Below are positions 23,390 to 35,400 of a stretch of 64,000 bases of DNA, piece after piece. The stretch is taken from positions 19,045,033-19,109,032 of the forward strand of contig NC_053153.1 in NCBI RefSeq assembly GCF_016808335.1, given 5' to 3'. The notes under the pieces were generated by a model. The model did not search any database. It was not told the DNA's origin and saw nothing but the letters and a program-made list of their open reading frames with translations. This DNA comes from Panicum virgatum. Its lineage: Eukaryota > Streptophyta > Magnoliopsida > Poales > Poaceae. A program made the position numbers and the translations under genes. The first letter of the stretch is position 1, and the number at the start of each line of letters is the position of its first letter.

Positions 23390-25020
23390 CAGGGTTAACA
23401 ATTTCGGCGAAATTTCGTCAAAATTTCGGAAAATTTTTCGTTTCCGCTAGTTACCGGGAAAAGAAATTTCGGTATTTTTCGTTTTGAATTTGGAAAATTC
23501 AAAAAAAATTGTAAAAAATTGGAAAAAATATGATAAAAAACTAGGTGTTTTTCTAAGCAAATAGGACTAGAACACAGTCAAATCTAAGATAATTTGCTAG
23601 GCTAAAATTAACATTTGAAACCGTAGTTTGAATGACTCGTCATTTCATGAGCAAAAATTTGTTTTATCCCCTCGACTTCAACTAGACTTTGGTTTATCAT
23701 AATGTTGGTGAGGTACCTATTCAATTTCATATGCATACCTACATCGGTTAACATCTAACTTGGGATTAGAGACATCCATGGAGCCTGACTTCCATCCAAG
23801 TTAACATATAACTTGGAACTTGCGTCTGCTTTGTCCTTTGTGATTGCTATTTTCATATCACTAACTTGCTCTGTGTGCAAGAGTGGATCTGTGGTGCCAT
23901 TTGTTGTTTGGTGTGAACTTGTATGGTTGGAAATTAGTTGCTGAATGGATGGAACAACTTTGAGGACGGCAACATCTACAAATAAATTGTGGAGTGTGAA
24001 AGTCTTTCTGTCTCTAACTTGCCTCCCCTCAGCTGTTTTGCAAGGCATTGCAGCAAGGATGCCAAATTCTTTCACCCATGGTCTATGGTCATGCTTTCCG
24101 TCTCTTCCTTGACCACCATCGTTGCCACCCCAAGTTTCATCTTCAGTTGGAAGAGGTGGGAACACTGATGGTGAATCGGCTACAACAAGAGGAACCACCC
24201 ATGTGTTTGATCGGAATTCGGAACCCATAAGGAAGATTTCCATACTGAATGAAAAAACTAGGTGTAAAAAATTGAGAAAAAATATGATAAAAAACTAGGT
24301 GTTTTTCTGAGCTTATTGGTGTCATGCATGATCAAAAACATGGAGATTTAGTCAGTCAAATAAATTTTTTCCCGCAGATAGTAGAGCAGCTCGGCGCGGC
24401 GTCGTGACAACTCGAAAAACTTTGAATACGAAAGTTGTTCGTCATTTAAAACTCTATAACATTGGTTTTGGGCAAAAGTTCATTTAAGCCACGGTTTACA
24501 ATTTATAACCAATTCAAATCATGTTTGTCCTGGATTTAAAACAACTTTCAATTAGATCAACCAATATCTCTGAACTTTTATAGGCATATCCGCAATAATA
24601 AGAATAATAAAAGTCTAGTTGAGGCCTAAGAGAGAAAATGGAAGTTGTCACATGAAATGACAAGACTTTTAATTGGTAGTTTTTAAAATAATTAAATAAC
24701 TTTCAAACCATTGCTCAAATGAAAAAGTTCCTGAAACAAAAGTTGTAGATCTCGAAAAAATGAACAAAGTTGGTATTCAAAAGTTTTTCATTTGACCTCG
24801 GAAACAGTAGGAAAATCACAACTGACATCATTTTCCGGTCGAAAATCAACGAATTTCGGTCGAAATCACCGAAATTTCGGTCGGAATTCATCGAAATTTC
24901 GTTTTTTGAATTTGAATTCTCTTTCCGTTCGGAATTAGCGAAATTTAGCGAAATTTCGGTTGAAATTTCGTTTCCGGCAGTTGGCGGGATTCGGAAAAAA
25001 AAACGAAAAAGTAAACCATG
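23390..25020. mobile_element. hAT element carrying a captured gene fragment (Pack-hAT)
   Basis: The left end reads cagggttaac and the right end, reversed, catggtttac. A perfect 8-bp target duplication ctgtcagc flanks them (23382-23389 and 25021-25028), the hAT hallmark. Both subterminal regions are dense in aaatttcgg motifs. No transposase. The left-central part (23757-24244) is a minus-strand fragment of a REC/TSS gene, annotated separately. The element ends 240 bp upstream of the start codon of MATE copy 1. Confidence 0.82.
23757..24244 (-). pseudogene. Captured fragment of a REC/TSS (clustered-mitochondria-related) gene
   Basis: The minus strand translates to YGNLPYGFR and then, after a small frame change near 24205, RSNTWVVPLVVADSPSVFPPLP, EDETWGGNDGGQGRDG, MPCKTAEGRQVRDRKTF and LHNLFVDVAVLK. 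I recognise this as the segment conserved in plant REDUCED CHLOROPLAST COVERAGE / TSS proteins (CLU-domain relatives with TPRs), which influence chloroplast compartment size. The fragment covers roughly 160 codons of a protein normally well over 1,000 residues. A splice-acceptor-like ttttttcattcag precedes it, so capture was probably from genomic DNA. It cannot encode a working protein. Confidence 0.8.
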
Positions 25021-25260
25021 CTGTCAGCACGCACGTTGGCCTGAGGTCACCGCGGGCGAGGAGTGACCGATCGACAGTCGTGTGCCACCGTGCTGGTTGC
25101 CATTTGGTTGGGGTTGCCAACATTCCAAAGCCCGTGGCGGCGAGGCGACAATAAATTCGCCGGCTGCCCGCCTACCCGCGCCTCCTCCGATCCCTGCGGC
25201 TTTCTTTCCTTTTCCTACCCAGCCTGCGGCGCCCAGGCAAGCAAGCAGCAGCGTCCGTCC

Positions 25261-28200
25261 ATGGCCGGCGGGGACGACGACGCGCACGGCGGGTCCGGGG
25301 CCCGGCTGGAGAGCATCCTGGCGGACGCGTCGGCGCCGCGGGCGCGGCGCGCGTGGGCAGCGGGCGCCATCGAGCTGCGCCTGCTGATGCGCCTGGCGGC
25401 GCCGGCGGTGGTCATGTACATGATCAACTACCTCATGTCCATGTCCACGCAGATCTTCGCCGGCCACCTCGGCAACCTCGAGCTCGCCGCCGCCTCGCTC
25501 GGCAACACCGGCATCCAGATCTTCGCCTACGGCCTCATGGTACGCGCGCGCCGACCCTTGTCCTGTCCGATCCATCCCTCCTCCTCCTCCTCCTCCTCCC
25601 ATCCCACAGCCTGGAACCAGCTGCTCCATGCATGCACCCAGTCCCCCGCTGCCTCTGCGGCGCGTGCCCGTCCAACAGATAGTTCGGCTGGCTGGTGCCA
25701 ACCAACCAGCAGGAATTCCGGCGGCTCTGACGAACCTGAGGATCCCTTCTCCTTGCTTCAGCCGCGTTGAACAACTCTTTTCGCAGGTTCAGAAAACCGA
25801 GCCGATCGAGCTGTAGTATGTTCGACGCCACTGGTGGTAGGAAAAAGGAACGTTCCAGTTGTTGCATCCTCCATCATCACATCCCTTACTCAATTAACAG
25901 GGAATTCCTTCCTCCTTAACTAACCGCTTGCTGTTTGCATGCCGTCACGCTAAGATTTAAGAACTACTAGAAGAAGTACGACTTCTGTGAGCTCTCGCTA
26001 TTAGGTAGTTCCACAGTTCAGAGCTCCAGATGAACGCCGGATACGGCCAATCCAAGGCTCTGACTTTCGGACCGCAATGCACTTGGGCACATGCTTAGTC
26101 GTCCCAGTCTGCTCGAGCTTAGTCTGGTCTTTACGTAAACAAGTCTCGTGGCCGCCCGGCGATGACCTGATGCGACGTGCCAAAGCAAAGACGCAGAGCA
26201 CCGCCGGCTCACCGGGCCGGCGGGGGGGAGCGCCTGCGGTTGCTGGGGCGGGCACGTCGCCGTCGCCCCTCGCGCTGCCGCCGGGAAAACCCCAGGCCGG
26301 CCGGATGGCGCCAATTTGATCCATCCAGCGGTCTAGTACGTCCAAAGCTGCAGGCGCAGTCGCTCTGGCAGCAGGCTGCTCTGCTACTGCCTACTGCACA
26401 CAGCGCGAGGCTGGTGACGCCAGGGCTGGACGCGCGGCGCGGAGGCCCTCGGCCAGCCAATGGCCGGCTCCGCGGCCTTCTCGTAGCGCCCGCCGGAACC
26501 CGTCGGGGCTCGACTCGGCAAGGGAACGTGGTGGTGCCGGCCGGCGGCGCTCGCGTCGCGTGGTGACGACGGCGACGGCGCAGGCCGGGATAGATAGAAA
26601 CCGACGGACAGGGGGGGGGGCGGTCGCCATCGCGAAGCGGAAGGTTGTCGATGTTTCCAGCGGGCCTCGCTCGCTGCGCACCAAGTGTTGGCATCTCGAG
26701 GTTTCCGTTTGCCACGACGCTCGCTCTTCTCCCTCCGAGTGGAATAAGAAGATGCATACATACAGAGATGATTGCAGTATTGGCTTTGGGGTGTAAAAGT
26801 TTTCGCGAATTTTTTTTGTCTTTAGACCACTAATTTAGAGTATTAAATAAAGTCTAATTACAAAACCATCTCCACAACCCTCCGTGTAAATCTCGTGACG
26901 AATCTATTGAGGTCTTTGACCGCGTGATTAGAGTATGGGTACTGTAGCATCATTGTAGTAAATAATCAATTAATTACCGTCATTAGATTCATCTCGAAAA
27001 GTTACACCCATCCCTGAAAAGATTTTGCAAATAGACTTCATTTAGTACTTCATGCATGCGAGATTCTCTTCTAGGAAAACGTGCGCGAAAAATTTAATGT
27101 AGAAACCAAACACCGCCATTGCGTTGCGCTCACGCGCACGGGTCCCACCGAGTAAGTCCACTCAGCATGGGGCCCATTCTTTTTGAGCTTAGCATGGGGC
27201 TCATCTATTATCTTATTATTTGGCCAATAAACGGAGTCTCCACATTCGCTCTCAAAACTTAGAAATTCCCACATTAATCGGAGAAAAATAGAAAAATAAA
27301 ATTACCCAATACTGTCATTATGATAAAAATTAGTCTAAAATACCTCTGTGTCTAATTAAAAATCACCCACCAATGTCATTATGAAAAATTAAATATAAAA
27401 TATCATTTAGCTAGGTATCAGTTACAAACATATACTATTAATAAAAACTAAAGCTAACAACAATCAATCAAAATAAAATGAAAATAAGAATAAATATATG
27501 CATAAGCTCAACAAATCAAATTGTTATTATAGGTAGATCATATTTGAATTGTTTTAACCAACAATAAGATATAATTTACAATAATGAACATGTTGATGTG
27601 TGGTAAAAAATAGTGTAATATATAAGTAATGTGAATTTTTTGAATTTTCAATACTAGCCGCGCAAATACGCGGGCTGTACGCCTAGTTCTGATGAATTTT
27701 GAACATTGAAACAAGAATCTCTAGATGATTAGCTTGTTCTGTTGCATGCATGATGCATGGCTGACATTATGCGATCCAGGGTCAAGAGAATCAAAGATCC
27801 GAATGTTTTTTTTCTTTTCTGAAACAAATTAGGCTACTGTCTCTAACCACCGTGATGGAACAATCATACATTTTTGTTAGTAGGTGTTGCCTCCATTTCG
27901 GAATAATCGATAGCTATGACTTCACTTATGATTGGTTGACCGTTTGGATTTTTTTTCTCGAATATACGTAGGAGGGCTGCGAATTATTGTATTTAGAAGA
28001 TAATAAAAGTTTATTTACAACCTGCGGAATAAAAAAAAGCTCATGGGATACATTAGGCACTAATCTTGTGCTAAAAAGCAAACCAATTTTTTTGAGCAGT
28101 TAGAGAGGAAGAAAAGTGTTTGCAGCAAACAAAGTGCTAAAAAAGGAGGAGAAAGACTAAAGTACAACATCATTAGTAGGGTGCGCCACCCTATAGTTGG

Positions 28201-31200
28201 AAATGTCGTTTCTAATGATGGCCACCAACTGATCTACTACTGAAACTTCCTTGTGGCCAGTGGCCACCAGATTCCAAGCTGTATATATAATAATAACCTG
28301 CTGGTGATGTTCTTTTGGCTCTACTTACCCGGACTGTGAGAGATTTTTGCACCATCTGGAGTTGTAGTCAGTGTCCTTGGTTGGACCGGCGTTTGCAGCA
28401 TCTGGAAGTTATTGTGTTGTGCAATCTGATCCCAAAATCTGAACGAGAAGGAGCATGCATCGATCAGGTGGAAGCTTTGACTCAAGAAGCAAAACAATAC
28501 TACCCTCTCGAAGGCTTACACAAATAGCACGAGCTATATATAAACCCCGACCTTTTCTTACCCTACTTGACAAAAGATTTTATTATGAACAAAAGTTGTT
28601 AATTTTTTTGAGTAGTGACAGTCGTAACAACCTGACGTTTCGTACTTGCAGCTGGGCATGGGCAGCGCGGTGGAAACGCTCTGCGGCCAGGCCTACGGCG
28701 CCCAGAAGTACGAGATGCTCGGCATCTACCTGCAGCGCTCCGCCGTGCTCCTGTGCGCCACCGGCGTGCCCCTGGCCGTGATCTACGCCTTCTCCGAGCC
28801 GCTCCTGGTGCTCCTGGGGCAGTCGCCGGCGATCGCCCGCGCCGCCGCCGTCTTCGTCTACGGCCTGGTCCCGCAGATCTTCGCCTACGCCATCAACTTC
28901 CCCATCCAGAAGTTCATGCAGGCGCAGAGCATCGTGCTCCCGAGCGCCTACATCTCCACCGCCACGCTCGCGCTGCACGTGCTCCTGAGCTGGGCCGTCG
29001 TCTACAAGGCCGGCCTCGGGCTGCTGGGCGCCTCCCTGGTGCTCAGCCTCAGCTGGTGGGTCATCGTCGCCGCGCAGTTCGCCTACATCGTGACGAGCCC
29101 CAAGTGCCGGCACACGTGGACGGGGTTCACCTGCCAGGCGTTCTCGGGCCTCGGGGACTTCCTCAAGCTCTCCGCCGCGTCCGCCGTCATGCTCTGCCTC
29201 GAGACCTGGTACTTCCAGGTCCTCGTGCTCATCGCCGGCTTGCTCCCGAACCCTGAGCTTGCCCTGGATGCGCTCTCTGTTTGGTGAGCACCGCCATTGC
29301 CATTCATCCATCATCTTCCCTGTCATTGTTTCCAAATCAGCAAGCTTTTGTGACGACTTGTTCGTGCCATCTGCATGCAGCATGACGATTTCAGGGTGGG
29401 TGTTTATGATCTCGGTAGGATTCAATGCCGCTGCAAGGTATGCAACTCAACAAAACTACAACAGATGAAAATTGTTGCGTGAGTTGAGTATGGGAGATTC
29501 TGCTAACTGCTGATGTTTTACCCTGACCTCGATCTGAACCATTTTCCAGTGTGAGGGTGAGCAATGAGCTTGGTGCCGGCAACCCAAAGTCTGCGTATTT
29601 CTCCGTGTGGGTCGTGACTGCGCTCTCTGCGCTAATCAGCATCATCATTAGCATTGTGATCCTCTGCTTGCGCAACTACATCAGCTACTTGTTCACGGAG
29701 GGTGAGGTGGTCTCAAATGCAGTGGCAGATCTCTGCCCGCTGCTTGCCGTCACGCTCATCCTCAATGGCATCCAACCCGTTCTGTCAGGTTAGTTTCAGA
29801 TACATTATGTCATGAGGATATACCATTTTATTATTTGACCAACAAATAGAGCCTTCACGTTCGCTCTCAAATGCTAGAAATTCTCACATTAATCATAGAA
29901 AAATAGGAAAATAAAAATTACCCACCACTGTCATTACAATAAAAATTAGCCTAAAATACCCTGTGCCTAATTAAAAATCACCCACCAATATCATTATGAA
30001 AATTTAATATAAAATACCATTTATCTATGTATCAGTAAAAAATATATACTATTAATAAAAACTAAAGCTAAGAACAATCAATCAAAATAAAATAAAAATA
30101 AGAATAATTATATGCATAATATTATTAAAACTCAACAAATCAAATTGTTATTATAGATAGATCATATTTGAATTGTTTTAACCAATAATAAGATATAATT
30201 TACGATAATGAACAGTGTGATATATGGTAAAGATAGTATAATCTTTAAGTAAGAATACAATGACATGTAAATTTTTGAATTTTCAATACTAGCTGCGCAA
30301 ATGCGCGGGCTATACGCCTAGTTTTAATTTAATCCTTGTGTAGTCAATATTTAGTAAGCAGAGCACGAAAACACTGCTTTACTACCTTTGTTGAAAAAAG
30401 TACCTATACATCAGGAAAAGGAATGAACTTGTTATACAAGTACTTGCATATATTCTGACTCAGAAAGCACTGAGGAAAACTTGGTATCATGTCTATTTTT
30501 AAATTGAATGGCCATGAATTCTCAAGAAAAAAAAGTTGTGATCAAGTGCTTCCCATCTCTTTCATTCTCAATTGATCTTTGACTGGTAATGAATGTGGAG
30601 CAGAGCCAATAACATCGCGATGATCAGAAGAAAAAAAATGGACGACATGTTGATTGCCTATTGATGGCGATTTGAGCATCTCTAACAAGTCAATAATTCA
30701 CATATATAGGTGTCGCTGTTGGATGTGGATGGCAACAGTTCGTGGCCTACGTGAACATCGGCTGTTACTACATTGTTGGCGTGCCCCTTGGCGCCCTTCT
30801 CGGGTTCGTCTTCAAGCTCGGCGTAAAGGTAAATGGAATCACAGGCGTACTGTTTTTTGTTTACCTCGTTCAAGATTATCAACTGTAAAGACGTTACTTG
30901 TGTCCTGGCAGGGTATTTGGGGTGGTATGATTGGAGGAACTTGCATGCAGACGGCCATTTTGCTGTGGGTCACCTTGAGAACAGATTGGAACAAAGAGGT
31001 AGCCATTACTGAATTTGTCAGAAGAAAGATAGTATTTTTTTTTTCATTTTGTATAAACTATCCATTATATATCCACAATTACAAACATGAGCTACCTTCG
31101 GTCCCAAGATTTGAACTAGCTTTCTCGGTGGCAAAATCATAAATTTAGTAGTTGGAGAAATATTGCAGTAGGTACAAGGACTCAGGCCTGTATTTTATAA

Positions 31201-31699
31201 TAAATTATGTAGTGGGTACTACTCTACCTAACCAATCTATGTTCGATTAATATGTTTGGACGGCCTAGAAGGATCAATAGGTACAGAGTAAAACTTATTT
31301 GTCTTATATCCTATATAAATTAATCGTGCAGCTTCAGGAGGTTTAGAACTTAAAACTTTAAGTAGCTTCAGTGTAGGGATCGGTGGTCGTCATCAGATCA
31401 CTCATGGCTCTAACATAAAACAGTGGATGATGCAATTTACCAGATTGGATAAGTTGTCGATTTGTGGTGATTGTTGAAGAACATCAATTTATTCGTATTG
31501 TAGTATTGTACATGACTTACGAGACATAAATACATGTTATATATTACTATATTACACCTGTCAGACAGCTAACTGTACTGCTGCTACTGTTCTTTCTGCT
31601 TGGGTAAATTTTCAGGTAGAAGAAGCTCAGAAAAGGCTGAACAGATGGGAGGATGAGAAGACGGAGCCCCTTCTTGCGGGGGTCAGCAATGGCAATTAA
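25261..31699 (+). CDS. MATE transporter, DETOXIFICATION 40-like, tandem copy 1
   Basis: Multi-pass cation-antiport exporter of organic compounds. Seven exons: 25261-25539, 28652-29283, 29381-29437, 29550-29788, 30710-30828, 30912-30998, 31616-31699. They join in frame to 498 aa, normal for plant MATEs. Exon 1 encodes [21 protein letters not shown], exon 2 starts [17 protein letters not shown], the family signature, and exon 4 encodes [15 protein letters not shown]. Exon 7 gives the cytosolic tail [15 protein letters not shown]. Intron 1 is 3.1 kb and holds a MITE and Helitron H2; intron 4 holds Helitron H3. No defect was found. Its upstream region is cut by the hAT element ending at 25020, and no clear TATA box remains in the 240 bp before the ATG. 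Resembles Arabidopsis DTX40; the substrate is unknown. Confidence 0.92.
26788..27111. mobile_element. Tourist/hAT-type MITE in intron 1 of MATE copy 1
   Basis: Diverged relative of the elements at 22995 and 58223. It shares gacgaatctattgagg, gtactgtagcatcatt, cattagattcatctcg and agacttcatttagtactt in the same order, and ends near gaaaccaaacaccgcc. The ends are imprecise. Confidence 0.55.
27205..27686 (+). mobile_element. Non-autonomous Helitron, copy H2
   Basis: Starts tctattatcttattatttgg after an A and ends with hairpin ccgcgcaaatacgcggg and gcctag before a T. No target duplication. Lies in intron 1 of MATE copy 1. Confidence 0.7.
29818..30321 (+). mobile_element. Non-autonomous Helitron, copy H3
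   Basis: Same family as H2. The 5' start is degenerate (attttattatttgaccaac), while the 3' hairpin gcgcaaatgcgcggg and cctag end are well kept. Lies in intron 4 of MATE copy 1, between exons 4 and 5. Confidence 0.68.
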
Positions 31700-32350
31700 C
31701 TGAAACCGTGAGGATCAATCGGTTATTTCGACATCCATCCATCACCGTGCAAGTACAAGCCTTTCTCCGGAGTGCTTAGATTCTCTCTCTTTTCTTACAG
31801 TATCAGTGGTACCAAGCCGCTGAGAAATTACATGCACTGATAAATGTTACTCGCACGTCGCAAATTTTTAGTGAAATGAAAAGGAAGATTTTAGAAAACA
31901 GAAACCTTATTCTGATTTTGGTTTTCGTATCACGGATGCTGGTTCGCGCTTTATGGCATTTCAACGAGCAAAATAATCCAATCTAGCGCCAACAAAGAAC
32001 CAACCTCTGTTGCTCCCATTTCGCGCAGAGGTGTCTTGTATGGTTGGAGTGGACAATTTAAATTTTCGAAACATTTGATCAGATCATCAGATGGTCGGAG
32101 CTCTGAACTTCTGATGTTTGAACTGTCGGCTTGCGAGCCAATTCTGGTCCAAGCGAGGCTTTGCCAATATATGCTGTAATCCTTTACAAACAACTTTCAC
32201 ATACAGTGCAAAACTAACATAAATAAAAGAGGTTAATTATTATCAGCAAGTTTCACATGCAGTGCACAATAATACACCAGCCGTACGCTTGCACTAGTCT
32301 TAAGCCACGCTATCGCTGCTGTTCGATCGCGCCCGGCTGCTTGCACACGC
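31700..32350. other. Spacer between MATE copies 1 and 2
   Basis: Contains the probable 3' UTR of copy 1 and the upstream region of copy 2. No other gene or transposon recognised. Confidence 0.4.
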
Positions 32351-32358
32351 TATAAAAA
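32351..32358 (+). promoter_or_regulatory. TATA box of MATE copy 2
   Basis: tataaaaa, about 100 bp upstream of the start codon. Confidence 0.6.
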
Positions 32359-32452
32359 TCCACACGCCATAAACAAGCAAGCCTACAATTAAGCTCTCAC
32401 CGAATCCCTGTCAGGTGGTTAGGTTACGCTTACGCGAGTGAGAGAAAGCGTC

Positions 32453-35400
32453 ATGAGCGGCGCCGGCGAGACCGCGGGCGGCAGCAAGCTGCAGAGCCCG
32501 CTGCTGGCCGCCTCCGGGCCGGCGACCACATCGGCCGGCGGCGGCCACGGGGTGAGCCGGCAGCTGGAGAGCATCCTGGGCGACGGGGCCCGGCCGTGGC
32601 CGCGGCGGGCGCTGGCGGCCTCTGCGGTGGAGCTGCGGCTGCTGGCGCAGCTGGCGGCGCCGGCCGTGCTGGTGTACATGATCAACTACCTCATGTCCAT
32701 GTCGACGCAGATCTTCACCGGCCACCTCGGCACGCTGGAGCTCGCCGCCGCCTCGCTGGGGAACAACGGCATCCAGATCTTCGCCTACGGACTCATGGTG
32801 CGCCTGCCAACGCCCATAATCTCTCTCGTCTGAAAGCGATAGTGCAGCCTCTCGTAGTAAAATATGAAAATTTGGTTTGCTCGATCGAGCGCGTTGTCCT
32901 TTGTAATGATGAATGGATGATCACCCGTGTTTTTTCTTCTGTCTTGTGTAGTTGTGTGTCTGTCGGTCTGTGTCCTTCGAATTTTTCCCCCTCAAGTCAT
33001 CGCGTCTCATCTACTTTTGCGCTCACGCTCTTGTCCGCAACTTCAAACACTTTATTGACCGAACTGCTCCTCCTCCTTTCTCCTGTTCTCCCTTCTCCCT
33101 GGTAAACTAGGTGTACCTTGTACTTGGCTCCCATGCCGTTTGATTAGCGAAATGCAAAGTAGGTGGGGATGCCCCCCCCCCCCCCTCCCCCCGAATTGGT
33201 CAAAATGTGATGCCATTGTTCTGTTTTCACACAGCTACTATGTAAATAAGTACTGCCTCATTTTCTAAGCCATGCATGTATTTCGAAACTCAGCATTCTT
33301 AATCTTTGATCAACAACTAGCCTAAATATTTATCAATATATTGATGCAAATTTGGTACCAATGGATTGCTATCTTTGTATGATGTCAAATTTATTGTCCT
33401 GAGCAATGTAGCATTAGTGATAATACTACTACCTATATTCTACATTGAGAGCCCTCCCAATTTGACAATCCAAGGAAGTGGAAGGAGATAGAAAAAGGAA
33501 AAAAGAGAATAAAAGTAACAAATCAGAGGAATTAACTCCGATTATCTCTTCTAACTCCTGCGGGAGGTAGGCGAAGCAGTTGGCGGCAGGGGTCGCCGCC
33601 GGCCGGGAGCGGCGGTGAGACCGACAGGGGCAAAAGAGCGAATTGGTTAGGGTTACCGAGTTTGGGTTTGGGGGGTTCTATAGCCAGTGGGTTTAGAGGG
33701 ATAACCGGGAGGCTGCTGGACCGGCGATGGTGGTGGGGGAGGCCGGTTGGGTAGTGCTCGGCGGTGGGGGAATCTGGCCGAGGGAAGGGGATGAGAGGGC
33801 TGGGGAAGTGAGAGGCAAGGGTGGTCCTTGCCGGCATCGGAGGCAATGCTGGCGAGGTGGGGCTAGGCGGCGACGCGGGGTGCTCTCGACGCCGGCGAGG
33901 GAGAGGTCAAGGCGTTGGGCGGGCGGGCGGAGGCACGGGCGGGCCACGAGGAGGAAGACGAGACGCTGAGGGAGAAAAGAATAAGGGAGAGAATGGTGAG
34001 TTAAGGGTTTTGTGGGACCCACGTGGGAGCGTTTTCTAGAATGCTCTCACCTTAGGGCAAGACATAGAACTCTCTTCATGTAGTTGGCTCCATACTATTA
34101 TTAGTTGTAATAAGGAAAAAGTCTAATTTACACTCTTGAATTATCATAAAAATTTAATTTTAAATCTTCAACTGGAAAGTCAGATAAAAAGGACCATCCA
34201 ACTATTAAAACCTAACAAATTTTACCATTGAGCGGATTAAAATATGGTTTTCAATTTTAAAGAAATTAAAACTTTCAAATTCAAACTAAAAATTCATAAG
34301 TAATTCATTTTAAATTAAAAATGCATAAGTAATTCTTTTTAAATTCAAAATTCATAAGTAATTCATTTAAAATTAAAAATTTATAAGTAATTCATTTTAA
34401 ATTAAAATTGTGAAACAACTGTTAATATTTTTCTAAACATGTAACTTATTTGTTGGCAATCTATTCCTCAGTTACTTGAATCCAATTTTGTCTATTTGTA
34501 GTATTTGTTCTCTTTTAAATAAATTAGATTCATAAAACACCGTTATCTATTTTGTAATTGATGGTTGAAAATCGGACTATCGTGCAAGTTCGAGGGTGAA
34601 AATTTTAGTAACAACAAGCATTCAACACCTTAAATAGTTAGACAAAAAATAGAAAACTTTTTTGTTCACATTAGTATTGGATAAATAAACTATTATATTC
34701 GATATAGTCAGGTAAACCTTTGGTAGATTGTTTCAAAATTATAACTGATACCCTGTCAATATGGCTTATGGTGGAAAAAAAATGGAAATGCAGCTTGGCA
34801 TGGGTAGCGCCGTGGAGACTCTATGCGGGCAGGCGTACGGCGCTCTCAAGCACGACATGCTGGGCATCTACATGCAGCGCGCCACCGTCCTGCTGATGGC
34901 CACCGGCGTCCCGCTCGCCGCCGTCTACGCCTCCTGCCGCCCGATCCTCGTCCTCCTCGGCGAGTCGCCGGAGATCGCCGGCGCTGCCGCCACCTTCGTC
35001 TACGGCCTCATCCCTCAGATCTTTGCGTACGCCGCCATCTTCCCCATCCAGAAGTTCCTGCAGGCGCAGAGCATCATGGCGCCCAGCGCCTACATCTCCG
35101 CCGCCACGCTCGCCGCCCACCTGGCCCTCAGCTACCTCGTCATCTACCGGCTCGGCCTGGGGCTCCTCGGGGCCTCGCTCATGCTCAGCTTCAGCAACTG
35201 GGTCATCGCGGTCGGGCAGTTCGTGTACATCGTCACCAGCCGGCGCTGCCGCCTCACGTGGACCGGCTTCTCCTGGCAGGCGTTCTCCGGCCTGCCCGAG
35301 TTCTTCAAGCTCTCCGCCGCCTCCGCCGTCATGCTCTGCCTCGAGACGTGGTACTACCAGATACTCGTGCTCATCGCCGGCCTGCTCAAGGACCCCGAGC

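Noticed and set aside
25063..25770. 235-codon frame including MATE copy 1 exon 1
   Set aside because: Its middle is exon 1, but it begins upstream of the proper ATG near the hAT end and runs into intron 1 past a good donor site.
26177..26761. GC-rich frames on both strands in MATE copy 1 intron 1
   Set aside because: Arg/Pro-rich in every frame with no domain; treated as intronic GC-rich DNA.
28583..29425. 280-codon minus-strand frame opposite MATE exon 2
   Set aside because: Antisense shadow; the same happens opposite exon 2 of the other copies.
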